From Terriglobia bacterium (GTDB lineage: Bacteria > Acidobacteriota > Terriglobia > Terriglobales > Acidobacteriaceae), in NCBI GenBank assembly GCA_020072815.1, contig JAIQGE010000005.1:186001-250000 (forward strand): a stretch of 64,000 nucleotides of DNA. The letters run 5' to 3'. The notes beneath the pieces are model-generated. The model did no database searches. It saw only the letters and a program-made list of their open reading frames with translations, and had not been told where the DNA came from. Both the position numbers and the translations under genes were made by a program. Positions 52,728 through 62,203 of the stretch are shown piece by piece. The stretch's first letter is position 1; each line of letters begins with the position of its first letter.

Positions 52728-55334
52728 CTATCGCGAGCGGGCTGCACGGGCCGGCGTGGGCTGTCCCGCGATGTTCGGCTGATCCAGCGCGCCGGTGATG
52801 TCCCAGCGCGCCGTGTTGCTGGTGACTCTCAGTTTGGCCTGCTGGTCCGCTAGGGAAACGGTCCCGCTCACTTCATAGATGCGGTTTTCCGCCCGGAATT
52901 TGCTTGGTAGGACCTTCAAAGTCTGTTTTTCCAGTTCCACAGCTCCCTGCAAGCTTTGAAACTTCAGAGGTTTCGCGGATTCCAGCAGCAGGGCTTTCGA
53001 AGTTCCGTTGGTGATTGAATATTCCAGCCGTCCAGCGGCGCTGGAGAGCAAATCTTTGGACGCTGTGCCTTCAAAATGAAAGGAGTACTTAACGTCAGCC
53101 CGGCCGGTGACCCAGGAAGTGGCCAGGGCCACGTTGGAGGCGTCGCCGTTGGGTGAGTGGTCAGCGTTTGCGCGGTCGCCTGTTGCGTGATCGCTAGTTG
53201 TGCGGTCATTGTTCAAGCGATCGAGAGCCACGCCGCTCATCGTCCCTGTGGCGGTGTAGCGGGGCAGGTTGCTGCTCCAGTCCAGCCGCCAGTCGCCCTC
53301 CACGCTGCCGCCGGCCAGCCCGGCGGAGATATGGTTGATCACCAGGGCTTTCTCGCTGACATCCACTTTGGCGGTGAATTTCTCCAGCGGAAGCTCAGCC
53401 ACGGTGAACTGGGCGAAGGACAATGTGCCGTTGGCGCGGAAAGCCGGGAGCTTGCCGGTGGGGTCAGAAGAGAAGAACGGCAAGTTCCAGCCTTTTTCGC
53501 CGGCGTCCAGGAGCTGGCCGGCGTCGGCGAGCGAAAGCGTCTCCGCATGCAGATCAAACTGCAGGGGGCAGGGCGGCGCGCCCTGGCATCCCCAGGGACT
53601 GCTGATGGTCCCGGTAAAAGCTACGGGCGAGTGCTCAAACTTAGCGTTGATGTTCTTCAGCGCGAGTTCGGTGTCTGTGATCTGGGCGTCCGCTTCAGAG
53701 ATGAGCAGGCGGTCTTTGACGCCGGTGATCCATGACGCCACGTTCTGCAGATGGGCGGTGCCGCGCAGCTTGGGCGGAGCAAAGTTGGCCCAGGGGCCGC
53801 TGATGTTCAAGTCAACAATCGCCGACGCGGTGGTGTTGGTGACGTCCGAGGGGAAGCCGCCCACCTTGCCCAGCAGCAACAGCCGTTCCAGTGGGACCAT
53901 TCCTTTGGCGCCGATCCAATAGCCGTTGGAGTCCATATTGCCCTGAACTTCCAGCGTGGTGGACGGGCCCAGTTGGACGGAGAAAGAGTCAATGGTGAAG
54001 GAATCGGGCTGCGGCAGGGAACTTTGCGCGGCCACGGCGCCCTGCTTTACTTTTCTGGTCAGCAGCACTGATGGCGACTCCGCAATGCCGGCGTGGAAGC
54101 GAATGGGACTGACCGGGAACGGCTTTTCCGCCAGCGACGACTGCAGCAGGAAGCCTGAAGTCATGCCGGTGCCGTGCCAATCACGCACACCGTCACGGGA
54201 ATGGAAGCCGAAGGCCGCGTTGAGATCGCCCGTGGCGGTGAGATCGTTGGGCAGCGTGCCGCGGGCGTGCCGCGCAACCGTGGCGACAAACGACATGGGC
54301 ACGCGCGTAGCGGTCATGGACATGTCGTAGTTGCGCGGCGTGGCCGTGGACCACTTGAAGTTGAACACCAGCCCGCCGGGTTCCAGCGGCGTGTCACACT
54401 TCATGTCCAGAATGCCGTGGAGCATGTCTCCCAGGCAGCGGGTGCGCAACTGCGGCATCTGGTTGCGGTTGATGTCATAGCGGTGGAATCCGCTCAAATC
54501 AGCGGACGCGGTTACATGCAGGTTGGAGGGCGTGCCTTTGAGCTGCGCGGTTCCGTTGAGACCGCCGCGCCAGCCCATGTCGTGGCCGGAAACCAGGCTG
54601 GTGAACTGGCCGAGCTGGGCCTTTTCCCACGAGAGTTCCATGTTGACCGGCATGTCGCCTACGTCACGGGAGCGTCGCAGATCGCCTTCCAGCTTGACCG
54701 TGCCGGTATCGTTCAGGTTCATGTCCGCGCGCACGGGATGGCCGTCCAGGCGCGCGTGCCATACGTCTTCAGAAGCCAGCCAGAAAGCGAAGTCGGTGTT
54801 GGTCAGGGCGTAAGGCTTTTTCTCCGGGCCAATCTTCAAATTGATGCGGCCGCCGCTGGCTTCAATGTAAGGGAAGCGGGCGCGCTGTTCGGCGCGGCGG
54901 TATGAGGTAGGCGCGCTGGGCACCTGGCCGACGCGCAGCAGCAGCGACTCCAGGTTCCAGTGGCCGTTGGCATAGACCAGGTTGAGGCTGGGGGGCGCGC
55001 TATCGTCAGTCAGCTTGAGGTTGGCGATTTCCAGCCGGCCCTGCCACAGCGACGTCAAACGCAAGTCGGCGGTAACTTTTCCGCACAGCAGCAGGGGTTC
55101 CGCGCTGAAGGCGGGGTCGTCCATCACCTGGAAGTTGTAGAGATCGAAACCGGGACGAGGCAGCGCGCGAAACTTGACCTGGCCGATTTTGACTTCGCGG
55201 CCCATGGCCCCGGTCAAGGTCTGGGCCAGGCTGTCTTTGAAGCGGACTCCGTTGATGTTCGGTGGCAGAAAGATCCCCAGCGCCAGCACGACCACTGCGG
55301 CGATGACGATCTTGGTGCGCGTGGACCTCTCCAT
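52728..55334 (-). CDS. AsmA-like envelope protein
   Basis: An 868-residue protein with one N-terminal membrane helix (about 8-24) and a large periplasmic beta-rich body. The opening GREVKIGQVKFRALPRPGFDLYNFQVMDDPAFS (in parts) is typical of AsmA N-terminal domains; the C-terminal part (about 600-860) resembles AsmA_2 with beta-strand repeats. A low-complexity Asn/Asp/Thr stretch is near 700-730. AsmA-type proteins form bridge-like conduits that move phospholipid to the outer membrane. Its ATG overlaps the stop of the preceding signal peptidase gene (TAATG). Confidence 0.85.
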   Translation of the reverse strand: MERSTRTKIVIAAVVVLALGIFLPPNINGVRFKDSLAQTLTGAMGREVKIGQVKFRALPRPGFDLYNFQVMDDPAFSAEPLLLCGKVTADLRLTSLWQGRLEIANLKLTDDSAPPSLNLVYANGHWNLESLLLRVGQVPSAPTSYRRAEQRARFPYIEASGGRINLKIGPEKKPYALTNTDFAFWLASEDVWHARLDGHPVRADMNLNDTGTVKLEGDLRRSRDVGDMPVNMELSWEKAQLGQFTSLVSGHDMGWRGGLNGTAQLKGTPSNLHVTASADLSGFHRYDINRNQMPQLRTRCLGDMLHGILDMKCDTPLEPGGLVFNFKWSTATPRNYDMSMTATRVPMSFVATVARHARGTLPNDLTATGDLNAAFGFHSRDGVRDWHGTGMTSGFLLQSSLAEKPFPVSPIRFHAGIAESPSVLLTRKVKQGAVAAQSSLPQPDSFTIDSFSVQLGPSTTLEVQGNMDSNGYWIGAKGMVPLERLLLLGKVGGFPSDVTNTTASAIVDLNISGPWANFAPPKLRGTAHLQNVASWITGVKDRLLISEADAQITDTELALKNINAKFEHSPVAFTGTISSPWGCQGAPPCPLQFDLHAETLSLADAGQLLDAGEKGWNLPFFSSDPTGKLPAFRANGTLSFAQFTVAELPLEKFTAKVDVSEKALVINHISAGLAGGSVEGDWRLDWSSNLPRYTATGTMSGVALDRLNNDRTTSDHATGDRANADHSPNGDASNVALATSWVTGRADVKYSFHFEGTASKDLLSSAAGRLEYSITNGTSKALLLESAKPLKFQSLQGAVELEKQTLKVLPSKFRAENRIYEVSGTVSLADQQAKLRVTSNTARWDITGALDQPNIAGQPTPARAARSR

Positions 55335-56119
55335 TAAGGCACCAACCGTAGGACGCGGTTCCAGCGCGTTTTGCCAAAGAAGTGAAAAGCGGTGTTCAGG
55401 AACGCGGCAACGCGCTCGCCCATGGGCTTGGCTTCAAAGTCCGATTCCGTCTGGTCGAGCGACCAGGCAATGAACAATGGTCGGCCGACAACGTTTTCGG
55501 CCGGAACCAGGCCCCAATAGCGGCTGTCATTGCTGTTGTCGCGGTTGTCGCCCATGGCAAAGTAATAATTGCGCGGGACCACCACGTCATCCGCGGCAAT
55601 ATTGGGCCCCAGAGTGCGTCTGCCGGTATCGGTTACCCCAACGTAGCTGAGAGGACTCACCGACGGGAAATTGTCGCGGTAGAAGTCCTGTGAACCGTCG
55701 CGAATCACGTAAGGCTCCGCCTGCAGCGCTCCGTTCAGATACACTTTGCCGTCGCGCAGATGGATGCGGTCTCCGGGAACGCCGATGATGCGTTTGACTA
55801 GGTAGACCCCCGGTTCGGCGGGATGAACAAAAACCGCAATCTCCTTGCGCCGCAATGGGCGATAGGGCAGCAGCGGGGCGGGCAAGCCGTGGTTCCCGGT
55901 GGGCGTAAGCCGGTCCACAAAAACGTGGTCACCGATCAACAGGGTGTTCTTCATGGAGCCGGAAGGAATTTCAAAATGCTGGATGACAAAGGTGATGATG
56001 AACAGCCCGACCACAAACACTGAGGCAAAGCCGGCAACGGCCTCAGGCACGGTCTCCCGGTGCTCTTCCTGCTTCCCGGTCTCTTCGGTTTTCGCTTCCT
56101 GCTCGGTTTCTGTCAACAA
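55334..56119 (-). CDS. lepB: Signal peptidase I, copy 1 of three
   Basis: A 261-residue peptidase with one clear membrane helix (about 30-47). The catalytic Ser is in EIPSGSM (about 51-57), the Lys in YLVKRIIGVPGD (about 107-118), and GDNRDNSNDSRYWG (boxes D/E) follows at about 195. It cleaves signal peptides of exported proteins. It is the third signal peptidase in a row in this unit and overlaps the AsmA-like gene by 1 nt. Confidence 0.94.
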   Translation of the reverse strand: MLTETEQEAKTEETGKQEEHRETVPEAVAGFASVFVVGLFIITFVIQHFEIPSGSMKNTLLIGDHVFVDRLTPTGNHGLPAPLLPYRPLRRKEIAVFVHPAEPGVYLVKRIIGVPGDRIHLRDGKVYLNGALQAEPYVIRDGSQDFYRDNFPSVSPLSYVGVTDTGRRTLGPNIAADDVVVPRNYYFAMGDNRDNSNDSRYWGLVPAENVVGRPLFIAWSLDQTESDFEAKPMGERVAAFLNTAFHFFGKTRWNRVLRLVP

Positions 56120-56165
56120 GAATGGTTCCTGGCCGCTTTCCTTGGAAAAATCTTGGGTCCGGTTC

Positions 56166-56960
56166 TTAGCCTACCCGATGAAACATGCGGCTCCAGCGCG
56201 TCTCGTCAAAAAAATGAATGACGATGTGCAGCATGAACGCCACGCGGTCCTTCAATTCCGTCTTGTTCACCTGGTCCGGAGGCGTCTTGAAGGACCAGTA
56301 AATGAACAACGGTCTGCCGATAATATTTTCTCTTGGAATGAAGCCCCAGAACCGGCTATCTCGGCTGTTATCGCGATGGTCCCCCATTCCAAAGTAGTGG
56401 TCCTTTGGGACTACCAGTTCACCCTTCTGGATTTGGGTGGGCAGCTCCAGCCGCCAGTCCAGGGTCACGCCCCCGATCTCGTCGGGAGAGACCGCGGGGA
56501 AGTTATCCACGTAGGGCACGAAACCGGCCTTGGGGTTCAGATACGGCTCGTTTTGCGGCACGCCGTTGATAAACAGCTTCCCGGCCTCCAGGTGGATGCG
56601 GTCACCGGGCAGGCCCATGATGCGTTTCACCAAATACGTCCCCGGTTCCTCATGACTGGGATGGAGGAAGACGATGATGTCGCCGCGGTGGATTTCGCGG
56701 TAGGCCATCAAGGGGCCGGTGTAAGCGGCTTTGGCCGTGGGACCCAGCCGGTCCACGAAAACGTGGTCGCCAATCAGCAGGGTGTCTTCCATGGAGCCGG
56801 AAGGAATCTCAAACGCCTGGAACACAAAAGTGATGATGAACAGGCCGGACACCAGCACGGAAGCAATGCTGGCGATGGACTCCGGCAGGGTCTCCTTGCG
56901 CGGCTCCGGCGGGGGCGCGCTGGCGTTCTTCTCTTTGCCTGTCTTTTTTGAGTCAGCCAT
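56166..56960 (-). CDS. lepB: Signal peptidase I, copy 2 of three
   Basis: 264 residues. One membrane helix (about 28-45), catalytic Ser in EIPSGSMEDTLLIGD, Lys in TYLVKRIMGLPGDRI, and GDHRDNSRDSRFWG with His in place of the usual Asn. It is most similar to copy 1 (shared VFVDRL, PSGSM). The N-terminal tail is Lys/Glu/Pro-rich. Weak ribosome-binding site. Confidence 0.94.
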   Translation of the reverse strand: MADSKKTGKEKNASAPPPEPRKETLPESIASIASVLVSGLFIITFVFQAFEIPSGSMEDTLLIGDHVFVDRLGPTAKAAYTGPLMAYREIHRGDIIVFLHPSHEEPGTYLVKRIMGLPGDRIHLEAGKLFINGVPQNEPYLNPKAGFVPYVDNFPAVSPDEIGGVTLDWRLELPTQIQKGELVVPKDHYFGMGDHRDNSRDSRFWGFIPRENIIGRPLFIYWSFKTPPDQVNKTELKDRVAFMLHIVIHFFDETRWSRMFHRVG

Positions 56961-57040
56961 TTTTTGTCAGTCGTTTTCGTGTCAACCGTCTATTTAGTCA
57001 GTCGTCTATGCCTGAATCAGCGGTGTCTGCCGAACGCGGG

Positions 57041-57955
57041 TCAGCGCACCAGACGGAACATGCGGTCCCAGCGGGCCAGTTCCAGAAAGTGGGCCAGCAT
57101 TTGCCCTGAGTGCAGAAGTCTATCATTGGCCGAGGCGCCTTCGGGCTCCGGAGGGCCATCCACGGAAAGGTAGATCAGCAGGGGGCGGCCCATGATGGCG
57201 GCGCGGGGGACAAAGCCCCAGTAGCGGCTGTCCAGGCTGCGGTCGCGATTGTCACCCATCACAAAATACTGGTCCGGCGGGACGACCAACTCACCGCTGT
57301 TGACGTAGCGATCCAAATTCATCCGCCAGCGGCGGTCCACCTCACTGGTAAAGCGCCGGGGCGCGGGGAAACTGTCACGATAGACGTCGTAACCGGGCAA
57401 GCTGTGAATCGCGTAGCTTTCGTGCAGGAGCTGGCCGTTGACGTAGACCGCTTTGTTCTGCATGCGGACGTGGTCGCCGGGCAGCCCGACCACGCGTTTG
57501 ACGAAATACTGCGTGGGGTCCACGGGATAGCGGAACACCACAATATCGCCGCGATGGACCGGGCGATATGGAAGCAATCGGCCCCACCAGCCGCCGTCGC
57601 TGGCAAAGTGCACTTTGTCGGCCAGCAGGAAGTCGCCCACCAAAAGCGTGTTTTCCATGGACTCCGACGGCACGCGGAAGGCCTGCACCACAAAGGTGAT
57701 CATGAACACCACAATCACCAGGACGGAAGTGGCAAACTTGAGACCCGCGGCGCCATCGGCTGGCGAGGGACGAGCGGCGGGGGCACTCGGCGCAACCACC
57801 GGCAGCGAAGCAGCCTCAGTCTCCGTAGGCGGCTGTGTGGCAGGCACACTCCCGGCGGGCTGGACATGGTCAACGTCAGCATCATGGTGAGGCTGCGTGG
57901 CGTCCGGGGCGGCCAGGGCCACGGGTTCCTTCGGCGCTTCTGGTAGCTGGGTCAT
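57041..57955 (-). CDS. lepB: Signal peptidase I, copy 3 of three
   Basis: 304 residues, with a long Pro/Ala/Thr-rich cytoplasmic tail (about 1-70) before the membrane helix (about 75-92). Catalytic Ser is in RVPSESMENTLLVGD, Lys in YFVKRVVGLPGDHV, and GDNRDRSLDSRYWG follows. The catalytic loop PSESM differs from PSGSM of the other two copies. The gene overlaps rnc by 4 bp (ATGA), so translation is coupled. Confidence 0.94.
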   Translation of the reverse strand: MTQLPEAPKEPVALAAPDATQPHHDADVDHVQPAGSVPATQPPTETEAASLPVVAPSAPAARPSPADGAAGLKFATSVLVIVVFMITFVVQAFRVPSESMENTLLVGDFLLADKVHFASDGGWWGRLLPYRPVHRGDIVVFRYPVDPTQYFVKRVVGLPGDHVRMQNKAVYVNGQLLHESYAIHSLPGYDVYRDSFPAPRRFTSEVDRRWRMNLDRYVNSGELVVPPDQYFVMGDNRDRSLDSRYWGFVPRAAIMGRPLLIYLSVDGPPEPEGASANDRLLHSGQMLAHFLELARWDRMFRLVR

Positions 57956-58713
57956 ATGCTCTGGGTCTGCCCTTTTAGATGTTCCAGGGCCTGTTTGGCG
58001 GCCAGTTGTTCCGCTTTTTTCTTGGTCGCTCCCATGGCGCGAAAGACAAATTCCGGCTTGCTGTGGCCCAGATGGAAGATGCGCGCTTCCACGGTGAACA
58101 TCTTGCGGTGGTCCGGACCCTCTTCCTTCACCGTGGCGTAAACCGGCTGCAGGCGCCCGCTGGATTGCAACAGCTCCTGCAGGGCGGACTTGTGGTCGGC
58201 CAGGATGAACTCGCTCTCGCTTTCCGTGCTGATGAGTTCCAGTTCCGGTCCCAGAATCTGTCCGATGATGAACTCCCGGGTTTTGTCCATGCCGGCGTCC
58301 AGGTACATGGCGGCGATGACCGCTTCCAGCGCGTCCGAAAGCAAGGTGGACTTGCTGCGTCCCCCGCTGCGCTCTTCGCCCTTGCCCAGCCGCAGATACC
58401 GTCCCAGGTCCAGGCGTGTGGCCACGCTCACCAGGTGCCCGGCGCTGACCAGATGGGCCTTGAGCTTGGAGAGCTGGCCTTCATGGAAAGAAGGAAAGCG
58501 CTCAAACAGGAGCTGGCTGGCCACCAGACCCAGCACGGCGTCGCCGAGAAATTCAAATTGCTCGTTGTCCTGGGTCTCGGTTTCGGCGCCGGCGGCCTTG
58601 GACTCTTCGTGCGCGTGCGAGCTGTGGGTAAGGGCGCGCTCCAGCAGTTCAGGACGGCGGAAGTGATGTCCCAGCACGGTTTCCAAGTCTTGCAAATCCG
58701 AATTCATTTCCAT
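57952..58713 (-). CDS. rnc: Ribonuclease III
   Basis: A 253-residue enzyme: RNase III domain (about 5-150) with the signature NEQFEFLGDAVLGL and the second acidic site DALEAVIAAMYLDAG; then a double-stranded-RNA-binding domain (about 180-248, DHKSALQELLQSSGRLQPVY and KKKAEQLAAKQALEHL). It cuts double-stranded RNA in rRNA maturation and mRNA decay. An insert of some 15 residues (HEESKAAGAETETQ) precedes the signature. rnc followed by lepB genes recalls the lepB-rnc pairing of many bacteria, in reversed order. Confidence 0.95.
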   Translation of the reverse strand: MEMNSDLQDLETVLGHHFRRPELLERALTHSSHAHEESKAAGAETETQDNEQFEFLGDAVLGLVASQLLFERFPSFHEGQLSKLKAHLVSAGHLVSVATRLDLGRYLRLGKGEERSGGRSKSTLLSDALEAVIAAMYLDAGMDKTREFIIGQILGPELELISTESESEFILADHKSALQELLQSSGRLQPVYATVKEEGPDHRKMFTVEARIFHLGHSKPEFVFRAMGATKKKAEQLAAKQALEHLKGQTQSI

Positions 58714-58722
58714 GCGGTGTGA

Positions 58723-59544
58723 CTACTGCGGCGAAGTTCCGGCGCTAGCGGGTGCGCGGCCCGGTTTGCTGGTCAAGCCCAGGAGCTTTTCATGCTCCGC
58801 TTCCGCCAGACGCTGCAACTCGGGGTTGGTGCTGGCCAGTTGCAGTGCCTGCTCCACGGAGTGCAGGGCGGCCGAGTACTGTTTGCGATGGTCCTGGGCC
58901 AGCGCCAGATGGTACCAGATATAAGGGTCGGGCTGGACGCGATTGAGTTCAGCCGCGGCCTTCAAGTCTTTCTCCGCGCCGGCGTCGTCGCCGGTCTTCA
59001 GTTTCATGATTCCCAAAGCGGAATAAGCCATGGAACGCAACGCCGCTTTATAGGCGGCGATCTGGTCCCGGTTGGCTGCCGCCGGAGGCACGTACGCGCT
59101 GTCCATGGTCTGCAGGGCGCGGTTGGCGTTCTTCTTGATCTCGTCCACTTTGCGCGAACGATCATGGTCGGCCGGGTTGAAATTGTCGGCGACCACATAA
59201 GCGGTGATCACCAGGGCCGCGGTGTTGTCGGGATCCAGCGCCAGGGCTTTTTGGCCCATCAGCAGCACCCGCGCGGGATTTTCTTCCGCCTGGTAAGCGC
59301 GCATGGCGGCGGTATAAAGCGAAGGCAGCAGCTCACTGCCGGGATAGACGCCGGCAAAGTCGTCAGCGGCCTTTTCCATGGCGGCTCCGCCCCGGGCGGC
59401 GAAGGCGGCGTTGTAGTCATCGGCTTCTTGCTGGCTGCGGGCGTGGACCTGACGCGCCGGGTTTGCAGGACCGGTCCCCTGACCCCAGGCTGCGCCCGCG
59501 GTGACAGCCAACAAAACAGCGACGATGGACGTTATGGTCTTCAT
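58723..59544 (-). CDS. Secreted TPR-type protein, paralogue A
   Basis: A 273-residue protein with a signal peptide (to about GAAWGQ, 22). The rest is helical with TPR-like pairs: EDDYNAAFAARGGAAMEKAADDF, ALALDPDNTAALVITAYV, SALGIMKLKTGDDAGAEKDLKAA, YHLALAQDHRKQYSAALHSVEQA. It is clearly paralogous to the next gene (same order of phrases, similar length). TPR proteins act as scaffolds; the partner is unknown. It is 9 bp upstream of rnc. Confidence 0.82.
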   Translation of the reverse strand: MKTITSIVAVLLAVTAGAAWGQGTGPANPARQVHARSQQEADDYNAAFAARGGAAMEKAADDFAGVYPGSELLPSLYTAAMRAYQAEENPARVLLMGQKALALDPDNTAALVITAYVVADNFNPADHDRSRKVDEIKKNANRALQTMDSAYVPPAAANRDQIAAYKAALRSMAYSALGIMKLKTGDDAGAEKDLKAAAELNRVQPDPYIWYHLALAQDHRKQYSAALHSVEQALQLASTNPELQRLAEAEHEKLLGLTSKPGRAPASAGTSPQ

Positions 59545-59612
59545 TGGCGAACGAATCTCTTGCTAGGGCTTACTTACCTCAAGCTTACTGGACTAAAGAT
59601 GTGGTCCGGCAG

Positions 59613-59650
59613 GTATGTCTGCAGATGATGCATGCACATCTGCTACATAC
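59613..59650. repeat. Inverted repeat upstream of TPR paralogue A
   Basis: GTATGTCTGCAGATG (59613-59627) is the near-reverse-complement of CATCTGCTACATAC (59637-59650), 13 of 14 bp pairing with one bulge. It lies between the two TPR genes. On RNA it forms a hairpin without a T-run; on DNA it could be an operator. Confidence 0.55.
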
Positions 59651-59681
59651 AAAATACTGCATTTACCTGGGAGACTGCGAG

Positions 59682-60503
59682 TTATTTGACACGGTCGTCG
59701 ATGACCGGCTTCAGCAGCAGTTCCAGCCGCTCGCGCTCGCCCTGGGCCAGCTTGCCCAGCTCCTCTTCCGGCTTGGCATAGCGCTGAGCTTCTTTGACCG
59801 ATGCCAGCGCGTCCGCGAATTTCTTCTGGTGGTCCTGGGACAGCGCCAGGTGATACCAGAGATACGGGTCAGGCTGGTTCTTGTTCAGCTCGGTGGCCGC
59901 TTTGAGTTCCTTTTCCGCTCCCGCATCGTCGCCGGTCTTCAAGGCGGTAATGCCCAGCGCCGCATGCGCCATGGACCGCAAGGTGTTCTTGTACGCCGCG
60001 ATCTGCTCGGGACTCGAATTGGCGGGCGTAGCCAACCCGGTGTCAATGGTCTCCAAGGCATGGGCGGCGTTTTTCCTGATTTCGGCGATTTTCTTCGGGC
60101 GGTCAGGATCGGCGTCACTCAAGTTGTCCGACAACACGGTGGCGGTCAGCGCCAGCGCTACGGGATCGTTGGGATCCAGGGCCAGAACTTGTTCTCCCAT
60201 GGCCACCGTCTTCGCCGCGTTGTTCTCCGTCTGGTATTCGTGCATGGCCTTGGAGTAGAGATAAGGGCGGAGTTCGCTGGCAGGATACTTGGCGGCAAAG
60301 TCCGCGGCGGTTTTTTCCATGGCCGCCCCGCCCGTGACGGCGTAGGCGGCGTTGTAGTCCTTGAATTCGGCCTGGGTCTTGGCCTCCGGCGGCTTCCGGC
60401 CCGCGGGTTGCGTCTGGCTGCTGAAGGACGTGGACGGCGGCTGCGCCGGCGCGAACGCCGCGAGGGCAACTCCAAGAAGAATAATGAATGGCAATCGAAT
60501 CAT
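59682..60503 (-). CDS. Secreted TPR-type protein, paralogue B
   Basis: About 273 residues. The ATG at 60503 is used; a TTG one codon earlier is better spaced from AAAGGA. Signal peptide MIRLPFIILLGVALAAFAPAQ is followed by DYNAAYAVTGGAAMEKTAADF, ALDPNDPVALALTATVL, AHAALGITALKTGDDAGAEKELKAA and YHLALSQDHQKKFADALASVKEA, so it parallels paralogue A throughout. Gene duplication is evident. Function unknown. Confidence 0.82.
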   Translation of the reverse strand: MIRLPFIILLGVALAAFAPAQPPSTSFSSQTQPAGRKPPEAKTQAEFKDYNAAYAVTGGAAMEKTAADFAAKYPASELRPYLYSKAMHEYQTENNAAKTVAMGEQVLALDPNDPVALALTATVLSDNLSDADPDRPKKIAEIRKNAAHALETIDTGLATPANSSPEQIAAYKNTLRSMAHAALGITALKTGDDAGAEKELKAATELNKNQPDPYLWYHLALSQDHQKKFADALASVKEAQRYAKPEEELGKLAQGERERLELLLKPVIDDRVK

Positions 60504-60551
60504 CAATACGTAGTTCCTTTCGGCTTCTGGCTCGTGCCAACGTTGCTGCGC

Positions 60552-62066
60552 TCAGCGAGGTGGCTTGCGCTCCGGGGCGTAGGGCGCGTTGAGGCCCTTT
60601 TCGGCGGCGGACTTGGTATCGGCGGCGGGATCGCCCGCGTTCAGAGCAGCGCGATAGTGTTCCACAGCCACCGGCCGGTTGTCCTGGAAGTCATAGATCC
60701 GGCCCAGGTAGATATGGCTCCAGGCCAGGGTGCGGGGATCGTGCGCCGACTGCACCGTCTGTTCGAAGGCCAGGCGCGCTTCTTCCATGTTGCCGGCGCG
60801 GGTGGCCACGCGGGCCAGGATGAAGGTTGCGCGGGCCGGCTCCTCGCCGCCGCGATTGTTGCGCAGGACCTGCTCCGCCAGCTTCCTGGCGCCTTCCACA
60901 TCACCGGAGGCGAGTCTCTGCTCCGCGTCGTCCAGCAGCTTGGATTGGGAAATCACGCGGGTCGCGCTGATCACCTCAGGCGTGGCCCGCGACGCGAACA
61001 CCACATCACGCGCGCGCTTCCTCTCCTGCGGCACGTCCATTTGGCTGAGCATGCCGCCATAAGCGTCTTTCATGCCGGTGGAGCCTTTTTCAAAATCGGC
61101 GAGCGCATCATAAAAATAGCGGGTCAGCACAAAGCCCTCTTCCACCGACCGCTGCACCGTCTCATTGCGACCTCGCTCGTTGGACCGGGGAATCACCGTG
61201 CGCGTCTCAATCGCCCGGATCAGGCATTCGGTCACGAACAACGACACATCTTCTTTGAAGGAAACGCCCATGGGCGCGCCTTCCACCGCTTGCAGCAGCG
61301 GCTCAATGCGCTTCATCGCCAGCCCGTGCCGCAGGGCCATGGGCTCCAGCACAAAATGAAGATAGGTGTGGCGGATTTCCGCCAGCCGCACCGGGCTGTC
61401 TTTGGCCAGGGAGATCACCACGTAGTAATTGCTGCCGTAATTGCGCGAATCCACATGCGAGGGCGCCAGCATAGGCTCCAGGTAAACCACAAACCGCTGT
61501 CCGGGATAGTTGGCGAAAGGCAGCTTGAGGTAAGAATCAGCCTGCGTCAGCACGTCGGCGACGGGAGCATGCAACTGCTCCACCAGCGCTTTGTACTCGG
61601 CTTCGTGCTTGGTCCACAGGTCGTGAATGCCGGCCGCCGCATAAAACTTCTTGAGCAATGGAATTACGCCGAGAACATGTGCCGCGTCGGGGGAAAGGTC
61701 GGCTTCCGGGATGGTGGTGATGAACGTTGGCGGCCCGCTCAAGTTCAGCGCCAGCGAGATGTACTGCGTGACGTCACTTTGCGTGTTGCCGGCCTGATGC
61801 TCGCGCTGGAAGAAGCAGATGGCGTCGCGCGCGCGCGCGGCTTCCGGCGATTTCTCCAGCGCGGCTTGCACCTCCGCGCGCACCGTGCGGCGCAAGGGCA
61901 GGGAATTGTCCAGACCAGCGTCATAGGCGCAGGCATTGAGCGCCGTGGCCACGGTGAAGAAGGTCTCGCTCACTTCGAGTTGGGCTTTGGTCGTCTGCGC
62001 CGAACACGCCGCCGCAGTGGCCAGGACCATCAGACAAGCGATCAGCCGTGGACGATTTGCCTTCAG
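60552..62066 (-). CDS. Secreted helical-repeat protein, probable CTG start
   Basis: The annotated-looking ATG at 62030 has no ribosome-binding site and gives a truncated signal peptide. Twelve codons further up, CTG at 62066 follows GGAGG by 6 nt and yields KANRPRLIACLMVLATAAACSAQ, a complete signal peptide. The mature protein (about 480 residues) has an unrecognised N-terminal domain with LRHTYLHFVLEP-like histidines (AEIRHTYLHFVLEPMA) and C-terminal TPR-like repeats (about 390-480). The His-rich patch might be a metallopeptidase-like site, but a full HExxH is not seen. It is upstream of the TPR paralogues. Confidence 0.75.
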   Translation of the reverse strand: MKANRPRLIACLMVLATAAACSAQTTKAQLEVSETFFTVATALNACAYDAGLDNSLPLRRTVRAEVQAALEKSPEAARARDAICFFQREHQAGNTQSDVTQYISLALNLSGPPTFITTIPEADLSPDAAHVLGVIPLLKKFYAAAGIHDLWTKHEAEYKALVEQLHAPVADVLTQADSYLKLPFANYPGQRFVVYLEPMLAPSHVDSRNYGSNYYVVISLAKDSPVRLAEIRHTYLHFVLEPMALRHGLAMKRIEPLLQAVEGAPMGVSFKEDVSLFVTECLIRAIETRTVIPRSNERGRNETVQRSVEEGFVLTRYFYDALADFEKGSTGMKDAYGGMLSQMDVPQERKRARDVVFASRATPEVISATRVISQSKLLDDAEQRLASGDVEGARKLAEQVLRNNRGGEEPARATFILARVATRAGNMEEARLAFEQTVQSAHDPRTLAWSHIYLGRIYDFQDNRPVAVEHYRAALNAGDPAADTKSAAEKGLNAPYAPERKPPR

Positions 62067-62203
62067 GACTCCCCTCCAGATGTGCGGGAAAATTCAAGTT
62101 TAGGCCGGACAAGGCTTGGGGTCAATTCGGCGACTTCCAATCATGCGGCCCCGGTCGCTGCGGCAGAGCGTCGGCAATTTTTCGCGGCGAGGCGCGGGTA
62201 TCG

